43,035 bases of DNA. It comes from DATMNR01 sp963702765 (GTDB lineage: Bacteria; Chloroflexota; Ktedonobacteria; Ktedonobacterales; Ktedonobacteraceae). Both the position numbers and the translations under genes were made by a program. The notes under the pieces are model-generated. The model ran no database searches, was not told the origin of the DNA, and saw only the letters and a program-made list of their open reading frames with translations. Shown here piece after piece: positions 26,492-34,783 of this stretch. The DNA lies in assembly GCA_963702765.1 (NCBI GenBank), contig CAVPEB010000074.1:1-43035 (forward strand), written 5' to 3'. Position 1 is the stretch's first letter; each line of letters opens with the position of its first letter.

Positions 26492-27352
26492 TCAGACCTG
26501 TGCGAGTTTCTCTGGATTGGCAATGATACGAATGGCTCGAATCTGCTCTGCCTCCACCTCAATGCTCAAGACAGAGAACACCCGGTCTCCAGTACGAATG
26601 ATCGCTGTTGGTTCGCCGTTGACTTCAGCCACCTCCACCCGAGTGTTCTCAGGCCAAAAGCGCCTCGTTCCCAGACTAAAGCGTGCCACCGCATCACGCC
26701 CGGTAATTGGACGCAACGCTGCTTGTTTGACTTTTCCTCCACCATCGGCCCAAAGCGTTACCTCTTCAGTAAGCAGATCCGTCAAAGTGTTCATCTCCCC
26801 ATTCTCAACTGCCCGGAGATACCCGCTGAGCAGTTGCTTGTGGGTCTGGGCAGAGGCGGGAAATCGGGGTCGATGCTCAGCAAGATGCCCTTTTGCTCGG
26901 CTAAACGACCTGCGACAGGCGGCTTCACTCTTGTCAAGCATCGTAGCAATCTCGGCAAACTCGTATTCAAAGACCTCACGCAGCAGGAAGACCGCTCGTT
27001 CGAACGGTTGGAGCTGCTCTAACAGCATTAAGAATGCCAGCGAGATCAATTCCTCAGTCTCGACGCGTTTTTCTGGATCAGCCGCTTCGGTAGTCGTAGC
27101 TGTAATAATCGGCTCCGGTAACCAGGGACCTACGTATAGCTCGCGCTTCCTGTACGCTAAATCGAGCTGATCCATACACAAGCGCGTGAGGATCGTGGTG
27201 AGATATGCTTTGAGCGAGTGAATGATGTCAGGCGTCGCAGCCTGATAACGTATATACGTTTCCTGTACCATATCCTCAGCATCCATCGCACTGCCGAGCA
27301 TGCGGTAGGCGATGGAGAAGAGGTAGGTGCGATAAGTTTCAAAGGCTTCCAC
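26492..27352 (-). CDS. sigJ: ECF41/SigJ-type RNA polymerase sigma factor
   Basis: 286 residues. Sigma region 2 (YRMLGSAMDAEDMVQETYIRY) and region 4 (FEYEFAEIATMLDKSEAACRRSFSRAK) are followed by a SnoaL-like C-terminal domain. The linker carries WLPEP and the extension carries a DGGGK motif, the two marks of the ECF41 group, whose fused C-terminal domain controls sigma activity in place of an anti-sigma factor. GTG start at 27352 with AGGAG 9 bases upstream. It lies 15 bases after the F420-type oxidoreductase on the same strand, so the two are probably co-transcribed. ECF41 factors usually activate a neighbouring oxidoreductase-type gene, so the partner is the likely target (inference). Confidence 0.9.
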   Translation of the reverse strand: MEAFETYRTYLFSIAYRMLGSAMDAEDMVQETYIRYQAATPDIIHSLKAYLTTILTRLCMDQLDLAYRKRELYVGPWLPEPIITATTTEAADPEKRVETEELISLAFLMLLEQLQPFERAVFLLREVFEYEFAEIATMLDKSEAACRRSFSRAKGHLAEHRPRFPASAQTHKQLLSGYLRAVENGEMNTLTDLLTEEVTLWADGGGKVKQAALRPITGRDAVARFSLGTRRFWPENTRVEVAEVNGEPTAIIRTGDRVFSVLSIEVEAEQIRAIRIIANPEKLAQV

Positions 27353-27367
27353 TTCTACATGCTCCTG

Positions 27368-27829
27368 CTATTTTCCCTCCAACACAAACAGCGGATGGCT
27401 TACCGCCGCACTCTCAAGCTCCTCACGTGAAGAGTTCTTTGTAACGCCATAGTAGTTCATGAATGGGTTGCCTCCCTCAATTTCTTCCCGCAACACAACG
27501 GCTGCCTCACCTGCAGGCAGTTCCTTTGCAGTGACCGTTTCTGAACGAAGCCTCCGTGTGAGGACGGCCTCTCCCGCTGCCCGCAGATTGCGCACCCAAT
27601 CCACGATTCCATATGGGGAGCCTATATAGCGCTTGCCATTGCGCTTAATAATCGCGAGCGGGATCGTACGCGGTTGCCCACTTTTGCGCCCACGTACTGT
27701 GAGCAGGTACATGGGGTAGTTTCCAATGACGAGACCGGGTCCGACGAGCGGCACGCCAACGCGCAACAGGGTCGTTATCAGAACATTTGCCACACGGACA
27801 AACCGTGGAGCCTTAGATGTTTTTGCCAT
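27368..27829 (-). CDS. F420-dependent nitroreductase-family (DUF385/Ddn-like) protein
   Basis: 153 residues from ATG 27829 (GAGG about 9 bases upstream; the frame opens at 27859). The split-barrel FMN/F420-binding fold of the deazaflavin-dependent nitroreductase family is recognisable by MYLLTVRGRKSGQPRTIPL, YIGSPYG and WVRNLRAAG. Members reduce diverse substrates using F420H2, or are membrane-associated quinone reductases; the substrate here is unknown. It precedes the ECF41 sigma gene by 15 bases. An inverted repeat (ctgtcc/ggacag) lies about 65 bases upstream. Confidence 0.85.
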   Translation of the reverse strand: MAKTSKAPRFVRVANVLITTLLRVGVPLVGPGLVIGNYPMYLLTVRGRKSGQPRTIPLAIIKRNGKRYIGSPYGIVDWVRNLRAAGEAVLTRRLRSETVTAKELPAGEAAVVLREEIEGGNPFMNYYGVTKNSSREELESAAVSHPLFVLEGK

Positions 27830-27894
27830 ATCTTCTTTCCTCTTTGTGATCATGAACACCAGTTTTGATGCTCATATATATATAGAGGGTTGAC

Positions 27895-27912
27895 CTGTCC
27901 TTTTTGGGACAG
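27895..27912. promoter_or_regulatory. Inverted repeat upstream of the F420/sigma operon
   Basis: ctgtcc (27895-27900) and ggacag (27907-27912) around a six-base centre, near an AT-rich tatatatata tract. It is a candidate operator or sigma-specific promoter part; assignment is tentative. Confidence 0.3.
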
Positions 27913-28061
27913 ATGCTGTGTCTGATTTTGACCTATTTGAAGACAATATATTGATTCCTATGGAATTATAAGGAGCAGATGGTTTCAGTGCAAGCAAAGC
28001 AATACAGGGTAAGACTGGCAGGTTTTTGACTTCCGCAGAGTGGAATGTAGCACGATGTGTT

Positions 28062-28454
28062 TTACGCCCCGATTCTAACCCGCCCTCGGGTTCTTCTTGC
28101 TCGTAATGCCAATGTGACAACAGCAAACACGAAGATGGCAATACACATAAGCATTGTTCCAATGGAGCTTAGCAGCCCGATTACGCCTCCTGCCAGGATG
28201 GCTTGCTGCGCATGCCCAAACTGCAAGACAATCGATGACGCGACAATGCCTGCCACAGTTAGAAAGAAACCAATTGAAGAAAAGATAAGAGCGAAAATAG
28301 CGAGAGCAGTGCCATTTAACCATCGGGATTTTTGCGGATAAATCTTCTGCTCCTGCTCAAAATCATATTGCTCTGAATAATCAACACTATCCGCGCTATA
28401 CCCCTGACTATACTCTTGGCTTGATTGCCATTGTTCTGGCTCCTGCATGCGCAT
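28062..28454 (-). CDS. Small membrane protein with acidic/Gln-rich N-terminus
   Basis: 130 residues. The first ~45 are hydrophilic and rich in Gln, Ser, Tyr and Glu; two to three membrane helices follow (GTALAIFALIFSSIGFFLTV; AILAGGVIGLLSSIGTMLMC; IFVFAVVTLAL) and a strongly basic tail (RARRTRGRVRIG). Not a recognised family; similar small DUF4190-like proteins are common in this group. The start could be ATG 28454 or ATG 28448; the ribosome binding site is weak. Confidence 0.6.
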   Translation of the reverse strand: MRMQEPEQWQSSQEYSQGYSADSVDYSEQYDFEQEQKIYPQKSRWLNGTALAIFALIFSSIGFFLTVAGIVASSIVLQFGHAQQAILAGGVIGLLSSIGTMLMCIAIFVFAVVTLALRARRTRGRVRIGA

Positions 28455-28571
28455 AGTATTGCTCTTTCCGGTGTTGCTGCGCAGAGTTACAAGTCTACTC
28501 TCTTTACTTACGTTTCTGTGTTACAAACATTCCTTCGCCCTCACAATTTCCAGTGCTGACATGCAACAACT

Positions 28572-28910
28572 TTAAGATTTAATCATGGTCAATACCATCT
28601 TGAATCGTTCAATAGCCTTGAGGGAATGAGGACTGTGGGCAGGCATCAGAAGCATCTCTCCGGCATTCATTTCATGTTTTACTCCTGAAACAATAATTTC
28701 TGCCTGGCCATCAGTTATCATCACGAAAGCATCATACGGAGCAGTATGTTCACTTAAGCCTTGATTTTTATCAAAAGCAAATAACGTGATGGTACCGGTA
28801 GTTTTGTGGATGAGTTCACGACTAACTACAGAATCTTCTTGATACTGAATAGCGTCGTTTATCGATTGTGGTGTCATCAATTTCTTGTTTGATGGTTGCT
28901 CTTTGTTCAT
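28572..28910 (-). CDS. Single-domain cupin protein
   Basis: 112 residues from ATG 28910 (the frame extends to 28949). A small cupin barrel with motif 1 (SEHTAPYDAFVMITDGQAEI) and motif 2 (MNAGEMLLMPAHSPHSLKA). Of the usual metal ligands, one His of motif 1 and the His of motif 2 are visible, while others are replaced, so metal binding is uncertain. Such proteins bind small ligands or act in stress and metabolite sensing. It stands alone; no operon is evident. Confidence 0.75.
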   Translation of the reverse strand: MNKEQPSNKKLMTPQSINDAIQYQEDSVVSRELIHKTTGTITLFAFDKNQGLSEHTAPYDAFVMITDGQAEIIVSGVKHEMNAGEMLLMPAHSPHSLKAIERFKMVLTMIKS

Positions 28911-28999
28911 GCTAAACCTGAATAATTCTAAAATCAACTCGTAGAGCAATGATCCCTGTGTCTAATACATGTGACCCACTACAGACAACCATCATGGCG

Positions 29000-29407
29000 T
29001 CAGGTCTGAACGCATACTGGAGGACGCCCTGCGTTGCCTCTTCGCTGGCCATGGGTAGGAGTTTGTCGTACAAGTGCTAATCGTGCAGGATCCGTTTTCT
29101 CGCTGATGGGCAGGGTCACAGTCAGAACGCCATTCCCATAGGTAACATTAGCGCACACAGCATCGACCGCGACTGGAAGAACTAGCTCGCGGTGATAGAC
29201 CCCCGCGCTCCATTCATCAAGTAGTAGATCTTTGACCTCCTTGAGCATACTACGTAGGTTCCCATGGATAATTAGTCGATCATCAACGGTGACTTCGACA
29301 GAAATGTTCTCGGGTTCCAAACCAGCCATCGGGGCCGCAATCATTAAGCGTCCTTCTGTCCGGTAAACCTTGACAGGAATGTGCTGTTGCTTCAACTGCT
29401 CTTGCAT
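29000..29407 (-). CDS. Hsp20/alpha-crystallin family small heat-shock protein
   Basis: 135 residues with an alpha-crystallin core: VKVYRTEGRLMIAAPMAGLEPENISVEV, DRLIIHG, the YHRELVLPVAVD strand and GVLTVTLPI close to the end. It lacks a long N-terminal arm, and the C-terminal I-x-I anchor is not clear, so oligomer size may be small. ATP-independent holdase for unfolding proteins. A GAGAGGCGAG ribosome binding site precedes the ATG. It is divergent from the short open frame at 29483. Confidence 0.85.
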   Translation of the reverse strand: MQEQLKQQHIPVKVYRTEGRLMIAAPMAGLEPENISVEVTVDDRLIIHGNLRSMLKEVKDLLLDEWSAGVYHRELVLPVAVDAVCANVTYGNGVLTVTLPISEKTDPARLALVRQTPTHGQRRGNAGRPPVCVQT

Positions 29408-29482
29408 GCTTCTCGCCTCTCGTTTCTTTTTCTTTTAGCCTCTCTTATTTTTCATTCTATCACACCTCGTGAGGACTTTGAT

Positions 29483-29599
29483 ATGGCCAGTTACGGCATA
29501 GTCAAGGTATTTGAAAACCGCCTGGGTCACACCTACCCCGACATGCCCTGGGAACCCAAGGCCGCATTTACCGCCCTTGCGGACTACTACCGCGGCTAA
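29483..29599 (+). CDS. Possible 38-residue small protein
   Basis: Short frame starting MASYGIVKVFENRLGHTYPD and ending ALADYYRG, with GAGG 8 bases before the ATG and GC-rich codon use. It could be a real small protein or the relic of a longer gene. No family is recognised. Confidence 0.35.
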   Translation: MASYGIVKVFENRLGHTYPDMPWEPKAAFTALADYYRG

Positions 29600-29714
29600 A
29601 TACACCTACCTGACCTGCAACTTCCCTAGCAATGAAGAGGTATAATGGTTGCAGAAAAAACGAATGTGGAGGATGGAGTCATTTTAAGAGGCACTGTAGG
29701 AAATCGGGAAAGAT

Positions 29715-30974
29715 ATGTTCACTAACTTCACCAGGGCATTCAAGGATCACTGGAGACATCTTGTAAATGGGTTCTGGTTTGTCCCTTTACTTGTTTCTCT
29801 TCTTGGCCCATTGCTTGCTCTCTTCTTTCTAGCACTCGACCATTATGTTGGTGTGGTAGATCGGACCTTCCTCTTTAGTGGGGGCGCTGCGGAGGCGAGT
29901 ATTATTCTCTCCACAATTGCAGGCGCGCTGATTACCGTGGTTGCTCTCACATTTTCGATCACCATTCTCGTTCTGCAATTGGTTTCCAGCCAGTATACTC
30001 CTCGTGCCCTGCGTGGTTTCCTACAGGATCGCGTCACCCAGGTCGTTGCAGGATGCTTCTTTGCTATCTCAACCTATTGCTTGATTGTGCTCACCACCTT
30101 GCCTGATTCTTCCTCAAGAAACCCTAGCTTTTTCCCGACAATAAGTATCACTGTTGCTATGGTGCTTGGCTTACTTGGGCTAGTTCTCTTGCTCATCTTC
30201 GTTCATCACACTGGCTCTGTAATACAGGTGACGGATATTACAGCACGCATTGCCATACAGACGATGGAGGCTATGGATCTACAGTTTCAAACATTGATAA
30301 GCGAACCGTTTGAGGTGGTACCCTCCCTTCCCAGCCGAACTCGGTATATGGAGGAGACTCCAGCCCATTTTTGTGCGACTCATCCAGGTTATGTCCAAAG
30401 AATCGTGTTTACCCGTCTTCACAACATTCTCCGACGTCCGGGGATTCACCTCCATCTGCTTGTTTGCCCAGGGGACTTTGTGACTGAGGAAACGGTTATA
30501 GCCGAGATTAGACCGGCAGAAGCGGCTGACGCGGCATGCAGGAAAGCCATTTATGAGAGTGTTTATATCGAGCGCGAGCGCGATTTTTTCCAGGATGCCC
30601 GCTTTGGGGTTCGCCAACTTGCCGATATCGCACTCCGGGCCCTATCACCTGCGGTGAATGACCCGACAACAGGAGTCCTTTGTATCAAGTACTTGCAAGC
30701 TGTTTTCGAGCATTTTGTGCGTTGCAATCCACAGCCAAACGTGTTCCATCTGGCCAATGGAGGAAGTAGCCTGGAGATCCGCCAGCCGACATTTCGCGAG
30801 TATATCGAGGTGTTCCTGGAGATTGGCCACTATGCGGGGGGCAACACGCGTGTTAACAATGTGCTTCTTATAGCCATACAAAAGATCATGGAGCTTGCCG
30901 AACAACTCGATCTCGAAGAATATCAGGCGTACCTGGCAGAGTTAAAGTCAAAGCTGGCAGCGCACCTTTGTTAA
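29715..30974 (+). CDS. DUF2254 family membrane protein
   Basis: 419 residues with four membrane helices in the first 170 (FWFVPLLVSLLGPLLALFFL; ASIILSTIAGALITVVALTF; GCFFAISTYCLIVLTTL; VAMVLGLLGLVLLLIFV), then a large cytoplasmic part. The conserved QLVSSQYTPRALRGFLQD after helix 2 and IALRALSPAVNDPTTG in the soluble part identify DUF2254. Function is unknown; the layout suggests a channel or mechanosensor-like protein, which is only a guess. The ribosome binding site is weak (gggaaagat). Confidence 0.82.
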   Translation: MFTNFTRAFKDHWRHLVNGFWFVPLLVSLLGPLLALFFLALDHYVGVVDRTFLFSGGAAEASIILSTIAGALITVVALTFSITILVLQLVSSQYTPRALRGFLQDRVTQVVAGCFFAISTYCLIVLTTLPDSSSRNPSFFPTISITVAMVLGLLGLVLLLIFVHHTGSVIQVTDITARIAIQTMEAMDLQFQTLISEPFEVVPSLPSRTRYMEETPAHFCATHPGYVQRIVFTRLHNILRRPGIHLHLLVCPGDFVTEETVIAEIRPAEAADAACRKAIYESVYIERERDFFQDARFGVRQLADIALRALSPAVNDPTTGVLCIKYLQAVFEHFVRCNPQPNVFHLANGGSSLEIRQPTFREYIEVFLEIGHYAGGNTRVNNVLLIAIQKIMELAEQLDLEEYQAYLAELKSKLAAHLC

Positions 30975-30977
30975 CAA

Positions 30978-31963
30978 TTACATCTGCCCAATCAACCTCA
31001 GTAGTCGCATCTGCTCAATCTCTGGATCAGCAATCTGCATATTCATTACGAACAATTCATCCAGACCCGCTTCCAAAAGTTCAGTGAAGCGTCCTGCAAT
31101 GGTGGCTTCATCACCTGAGATCACCAGGCTATCGATCAGAGATCGGTCATTGTCCCATCAGGGGCGATAGGAAAACCCGCGTCGGCGAACATATTGGCAT
31201 AGAAAGGGAGCTGCCCATACCGGCTGAGTTGGCTGCGTGCCGCTTTCAGCACAGCCTGGCGATCCTGGCTGATCGCTACCGGAATGCCAGCCACCAACGG
31301 GGGCACTGGGCGCCCACTTTTTGCTGCACCAGCGCGTAAGGCGGGCAATGCCTTTTCGAGCAAATATTGGACTGGACATACCCATGAGATTGCGCCATCA
31401 GAAACCTCACCAGCGAGATGGAATGCCCCTGTACGCAATGCCGAGATCAGTATGGGCGTGCGTGGTGTACGTGGAAAGGTGGTTTTGACCGTGAAAAAAC
31501 GCCCGTGATAATCTACCTCACCCTGCCAGAGGATTGAGCGTAATATATCCACATACTCTCGCAAGTGCTCTAATGGAGCGCTCATAGGAATGCCATAGAA
31601 TCCCTCGATGGCTGGACGATGACTCGTCCCAACCCCGAGACGCAGTCGATTTGGAGCAAGATCACCCAGCGTCAGAGCCTGTTGTGCTAGAGAAATGGGA
31701 TGTCGTGGATAGGTAGGCACAATAGCCGTACCCATACGCACCCTGCTCGTCTGCAATGACGCGGCTGCAAAAATAGCCATGGTGTCAGGTGCTGATGTAA
31801 ACTGGGTCATCCAGACCTGTCGCACATCGGCTGCCTCTGCTGCTACAATAGCCTTTGCAGATGCTGCTGCATCTGCTCCATATATTGCCAATCCAATACG
31901 CTCGCGATTCGGTCGCTGCTCATACGCTTGCGAAGCTATCGGGAACTCTCCATTATTTTGCAT
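30978..31963 (-). pseudogene. LLM-class (F420/flavin-dependent) oxidoreductase, -1 frameshift near the C-terminus
   Basis: The first 275 residues (to TGA at 31136) are a luciferase-like monooxygenase-family TIM barrel: RIGLAIYGADA, RVRMGTAIVPTYPRHPISLAQQA, LRLGVGTSH, the WQGEVDYHGRFF loop and TPILISALRTGA. Downstream, from about 31135 to a TAA at 30978, another frame encodes the expected end (LIDSLVISGDEATIAGRF, then LDELFVMNM and MRLLRLIGQM). Joining them by restoring one base at gatctctgatc gives 328 residues, the normal family length. So the gene has lost one base, or the sequence has an error. GAGGGGG precedes the start by about 10 bases. Confidence 0.85.
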
Positions 31964-32082
31964 GCATCAAAAGCCCCCTCAGATGGTTTGTGTACTTTCT
32001 CTAAAACATAGCATGTTGCCTTTTGCCATGTCAAACTTATATACAGGTGTGATAGGGCTTTTCCAGTGGGCAAGGCGAGCAA

Positions 32083-33459
32083 TCACCTTTCCTCTCTTGC
32101 TTCATCCTCTGAAGGGACAGAATTGGTAGCTTTCCAGAGAGCCTGACGGTTTCCATGGTATGCGTGTGGACGCAACCATAAGGAGACGTGCACCGGTTGC
32201 ATCGTCTCCTGCACCACCGCCACTAACTGCTCGCTCAACTGGTTCAAGTCCACCTCGCTGCGCAGTGTCGCACTGAAAGCTGCCAGCGTGCGAGCCGCGT
32301 CATACTTGCGGCGATAGAAGCGTCGGTCAATGATTTTTTGAAGACGGTGGCGTAAAGGCTGGAACAGTGCGGCAATGGCGAGGGTCGAGATCACAATAGC
32401 GACAGCGTTATTCTGATGGAACATCCCCTGGAACAGGAATTGCAAAGCAAAGATAAGGCCAAAGTATAGCAATGCCAGTACTGCCGTCAGCAGGCCATAG
32501 ACCAGCGCCTTGTTGATAATAGTGTCAATATCGTAGAGGCGCGAGCGCAGGATGGCGATGGCAATCGAAATAGGAATGAAAAGCAGCAGGCTATTGGTCA
32601 CAGTGATCGGAATCAGAACTTTTGCTACCGGCGAGTTCAGCAACTCTAAGGGGAGGAAGAGATTCCCAAAAATAAGGAACAGCGCAAATCCGCCAAGGGC
32701 CACAGAGAGACCAAATACCACCCACTTGGTCTGTTGACGCTCCCTGTATACTGAGACGCGTCGATAGCGATAGATCTGCAATCCAACCAGGCCGAGTAGC
32801 AGTACCGCAAACACCAGAGAAATCAACCCGGAAAGCTGACCAAGATATGCGTTGGTGAGAAAGATATACCATACAAAGTAGAGAACAAAGATCAGCACGC
32901 CCCATCGGCTCCAGCGGGGCACAAACCGGCCAGAGGGGAAGAGCAAGAAGAAGGTCGGGACACACACCTGAGCCAGGAGTTCCAGCCCTCCGACCAGCCA
33001 AAACCAGGCAGGAGATACCGTCCGCAGACCGAGGTCCAGGAGACCGGTATATGTGGCACCGCCGAATAGTACCAGCATGTAGGCGCAGAAGAGCGCCATC
33101 CGATCAAAGGACCGGCGCCAGAAAATGAGCGCGGCTAGCGCCGTGTAGATCAGCGTCGTTCCCACAGACCACCCGATCTTGTAGGCTGCCAGCAATCCAG
33201 GTGTGAGGCCAGACTGCTGGATCTGGCTCACCTCAGCCGGGGTCCAGCCATTGATGCACAACGTACCTGGCTGGCAGACCGCCAGCATCAAGGCGCTAGC
33301 CTGGGGAATGGCGATGGCGTTCAGCGTCAGGATTAGCAGCGTCAGAGCGACCCAGCCCGCGCGAGCAATGAACAGCCAGCGTCCATGCAGGCGCGTCTCC
33401 GATTCGTTGCGCGCACCGGAGTGTTCAACGGCGCTTATTGGGCTCTGTTGCAGGCTCAT
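32083..33459 (-). CDS. Multi-helix sensor-like membrane protein without kinase domain
   Basis: 458 residues with about nine to ten membrane helices, then a cytoplasmic part. The stretch LRSRLYDIDTIINKALVYGLLTAVLALLYFGLIF, here residues about 315-345, followed by LFQPLRHRLQKIIDRRFYRRKYDAARTLAAFSATLRSEVDLNQL, is typical of Chloroflexota membrane proteins that resemble the input region of histidine kinases. The chain ends soon after, with no GAF, HisKA or ATPase domain, so it probably acts as a receptor for another protein or in an unrelated role. AGGA precedes the ATG by 7 bases. Confidence 0.75.
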   Translation of the reverse strand: MSLQQSPISAVEHSGARNESETRLHGRWLFIARAGWVALTLLILTLNAIAIPQASALMLAVCQPGTLCINGWTPAEVSQIQQSGLTPGLLAAYKIGWSVGTTLIYTALAALIFWRRSFDRMALFCAYMLVLFGGATYTGLLDLGLRTVSPAWFWLVGGLELLAQVCVPTFFLLFPSGRFVPRWSRWGVLIFVLYFVWYIFLTNAYLGQLSGLISLVFAVLLLGLVGLQIYRYRRVSVYRERQQTKWVVFGLSVALGGFALFLIFGNLFLPLELLNSPVAKVLIPITVTNSLLLFIPISIAIAILRSRLYDIDTIINKALVYGLLTAVLALLYFGLIFALQFLFQGMFHQNNAVAIVISTLAIAALFQPLRHRLQKIIDRRFYRRKYDAARTLAAFSATLRSEVDLNQLSEQLVAVVQETMQPVHVSLWLRPHAYHGNRQALWKATNSVPSEDEAREER

Positions 33460-33720
33460 AGCTTATCCTGATTGTTACTTATTGAGAACTATCTGTAGAT
33501 GCAAACCCTACTTTCACGATGTACATATTACCATATGAGCGTCTCTTAAACGTTACGGCAAGCGTTACAGCCCGCTGGATTTGGAGGTGATTACATGTTC
33601 TGAGGAGATTAGAAGTAATTTTTATAACACTGGATGTTTCAACATTAGAATATATGTTACCATGAGTGAGAAAAACATAAATGGTTTATCACTCAAAGCT
33701 AGCCATTCAAGGAGACTCAC

Positions 33721-34632
33721 ATGATTGATGCACCTCTACCTTCGATGCGCATTATCTATTTTTCTAACCAGTCACCAGAGGTAGTTAACGCGGTTATCGA
33801 GCGACTGGAAGGGCTTGGACAGCAAGTCTTGATGCTAGTCACTACTCCTGGAACACGTGCAAGACCTGCCAACGAGTATAAGAGAACGGTTGCCAATACA
33901 CGGCGAGACCTGGATATTCTGGTTACCACTCATATGAATCGACTGGAGGGTATGTTGAGACCTTTGGAACCTGATCTTATCTTTACCACAGGTTTTAGCT
34001 GGAAGCTACCGCCTGAATTGCTTACTCTGCCTCGCCTCGGAAGTGTGAATGCCCACCCTTCGCTGCTGCCACGTTATCGCGGACCAAACCCGCTCTACTG
34101 GCATTTTATAAACGACGAGGTTCAGGGTGGGCTAACAATGCATCGCATGGATTCGGAGTTCGATACTGGCCCTATCCTTGTGCAACGAGCTGTCGAAATA
34201 GCTACCGACGACGATATCGACAGTTTCTTTCCTAAACTGCTTGCAGTAGGTGGACCTATGATACCAGAGATGTTGCAAGCTGTAGCAGCAGGTATGTCTG
34301 GCACTCCGCAGCCAATCGAGGGTAGTAGCTATGCGCCACTTTGCACCGAAATAGATCGCTGACTGGATTGGACACGCTCCGCCACACAATTGCGCAACCA
34401 GGTTCGTGGCTGGGGCAGCCAGGGGGCTCTGGCAAGCATAGATGGACAAACATACCTCGTATCTCGATCACGTACTCTTACTTCCTCCACAACTGCACAA
34501 CCAGGAGCGATTTTAGATCGCACTGATAACACCTTTCTTGTTCAAACTGGTGAGGGCGCGCTACTTATTGTAGATTATAAAAATGTTAAAGAACATGTGA
34601 TGTTTTTGTGTAAGAAAGCACTGCCTTTGTGA
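33721..34632 (+). pseudogene. Formyltransferase (Fmt-like), interrupted by in-frame TGA
   Basis: The first 213 residues form a formyl_trans_N domain: NAHPSLLPRYRGPNPLYW carries catalytic Asn/His and the formyl-folate loop, and MDSEFDTGPIL the catalytic Asp. TGA at 34360-34362 follows, and the same frame then continues for 89 codons with a recognisable formyl_trans_C start (LDWTRSATQLRNQVRGW) and a beta-barrel-like end. Readthrough would give about 303 residues, the usual length for Met-tRNA or sugar formyltransferases. A single CGA-to-TGA change explains the stop. AAGGAG precedes the ATG at 33721. The N-domain alone may fold and keep some activity. Because Fmt is normally essential, this may be a paralogue. 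Confidence 0.8.
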
Positions 34633-34783
34633 TAGATTAGTGATTCTCAAATTCTATTCTTTAGGAGCCGTTCTATCAATTGATAGCGGTTTCATCGTTG
34701 GAAATCTCTAACGCAAAGGAATTGAGAGGAAAACTATGAATTGACGAAAAACATACAGACTTCTTTGGATCATTATTCCTTTA

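Noticed and set aside
26316..27170. 284-codon plus-strand frame over the sigma factor gene
   Set aside because: Antisense to a clear ECF41 sigma gene with proper start, ribosome binding site and conserved domains; the product is Ser/Arg-rich and unlike any family.
27872..28162. 96-codon minus-strand frame beside the small membrane protein
   Set aside because: It overlaps the better-supported membrane protein gene in another frame, lacks a ribosome binding site and has no family features.
33721..34744. Genome-wide reassignment of UGA to an amino acid
   Set aside because: Many intact genes here end in TGA at the expected family length (DUF4012, first permease, both ATPases, IS607 recombinase), so UGA is a normal stop; only local readthrough or mutation remains possible.
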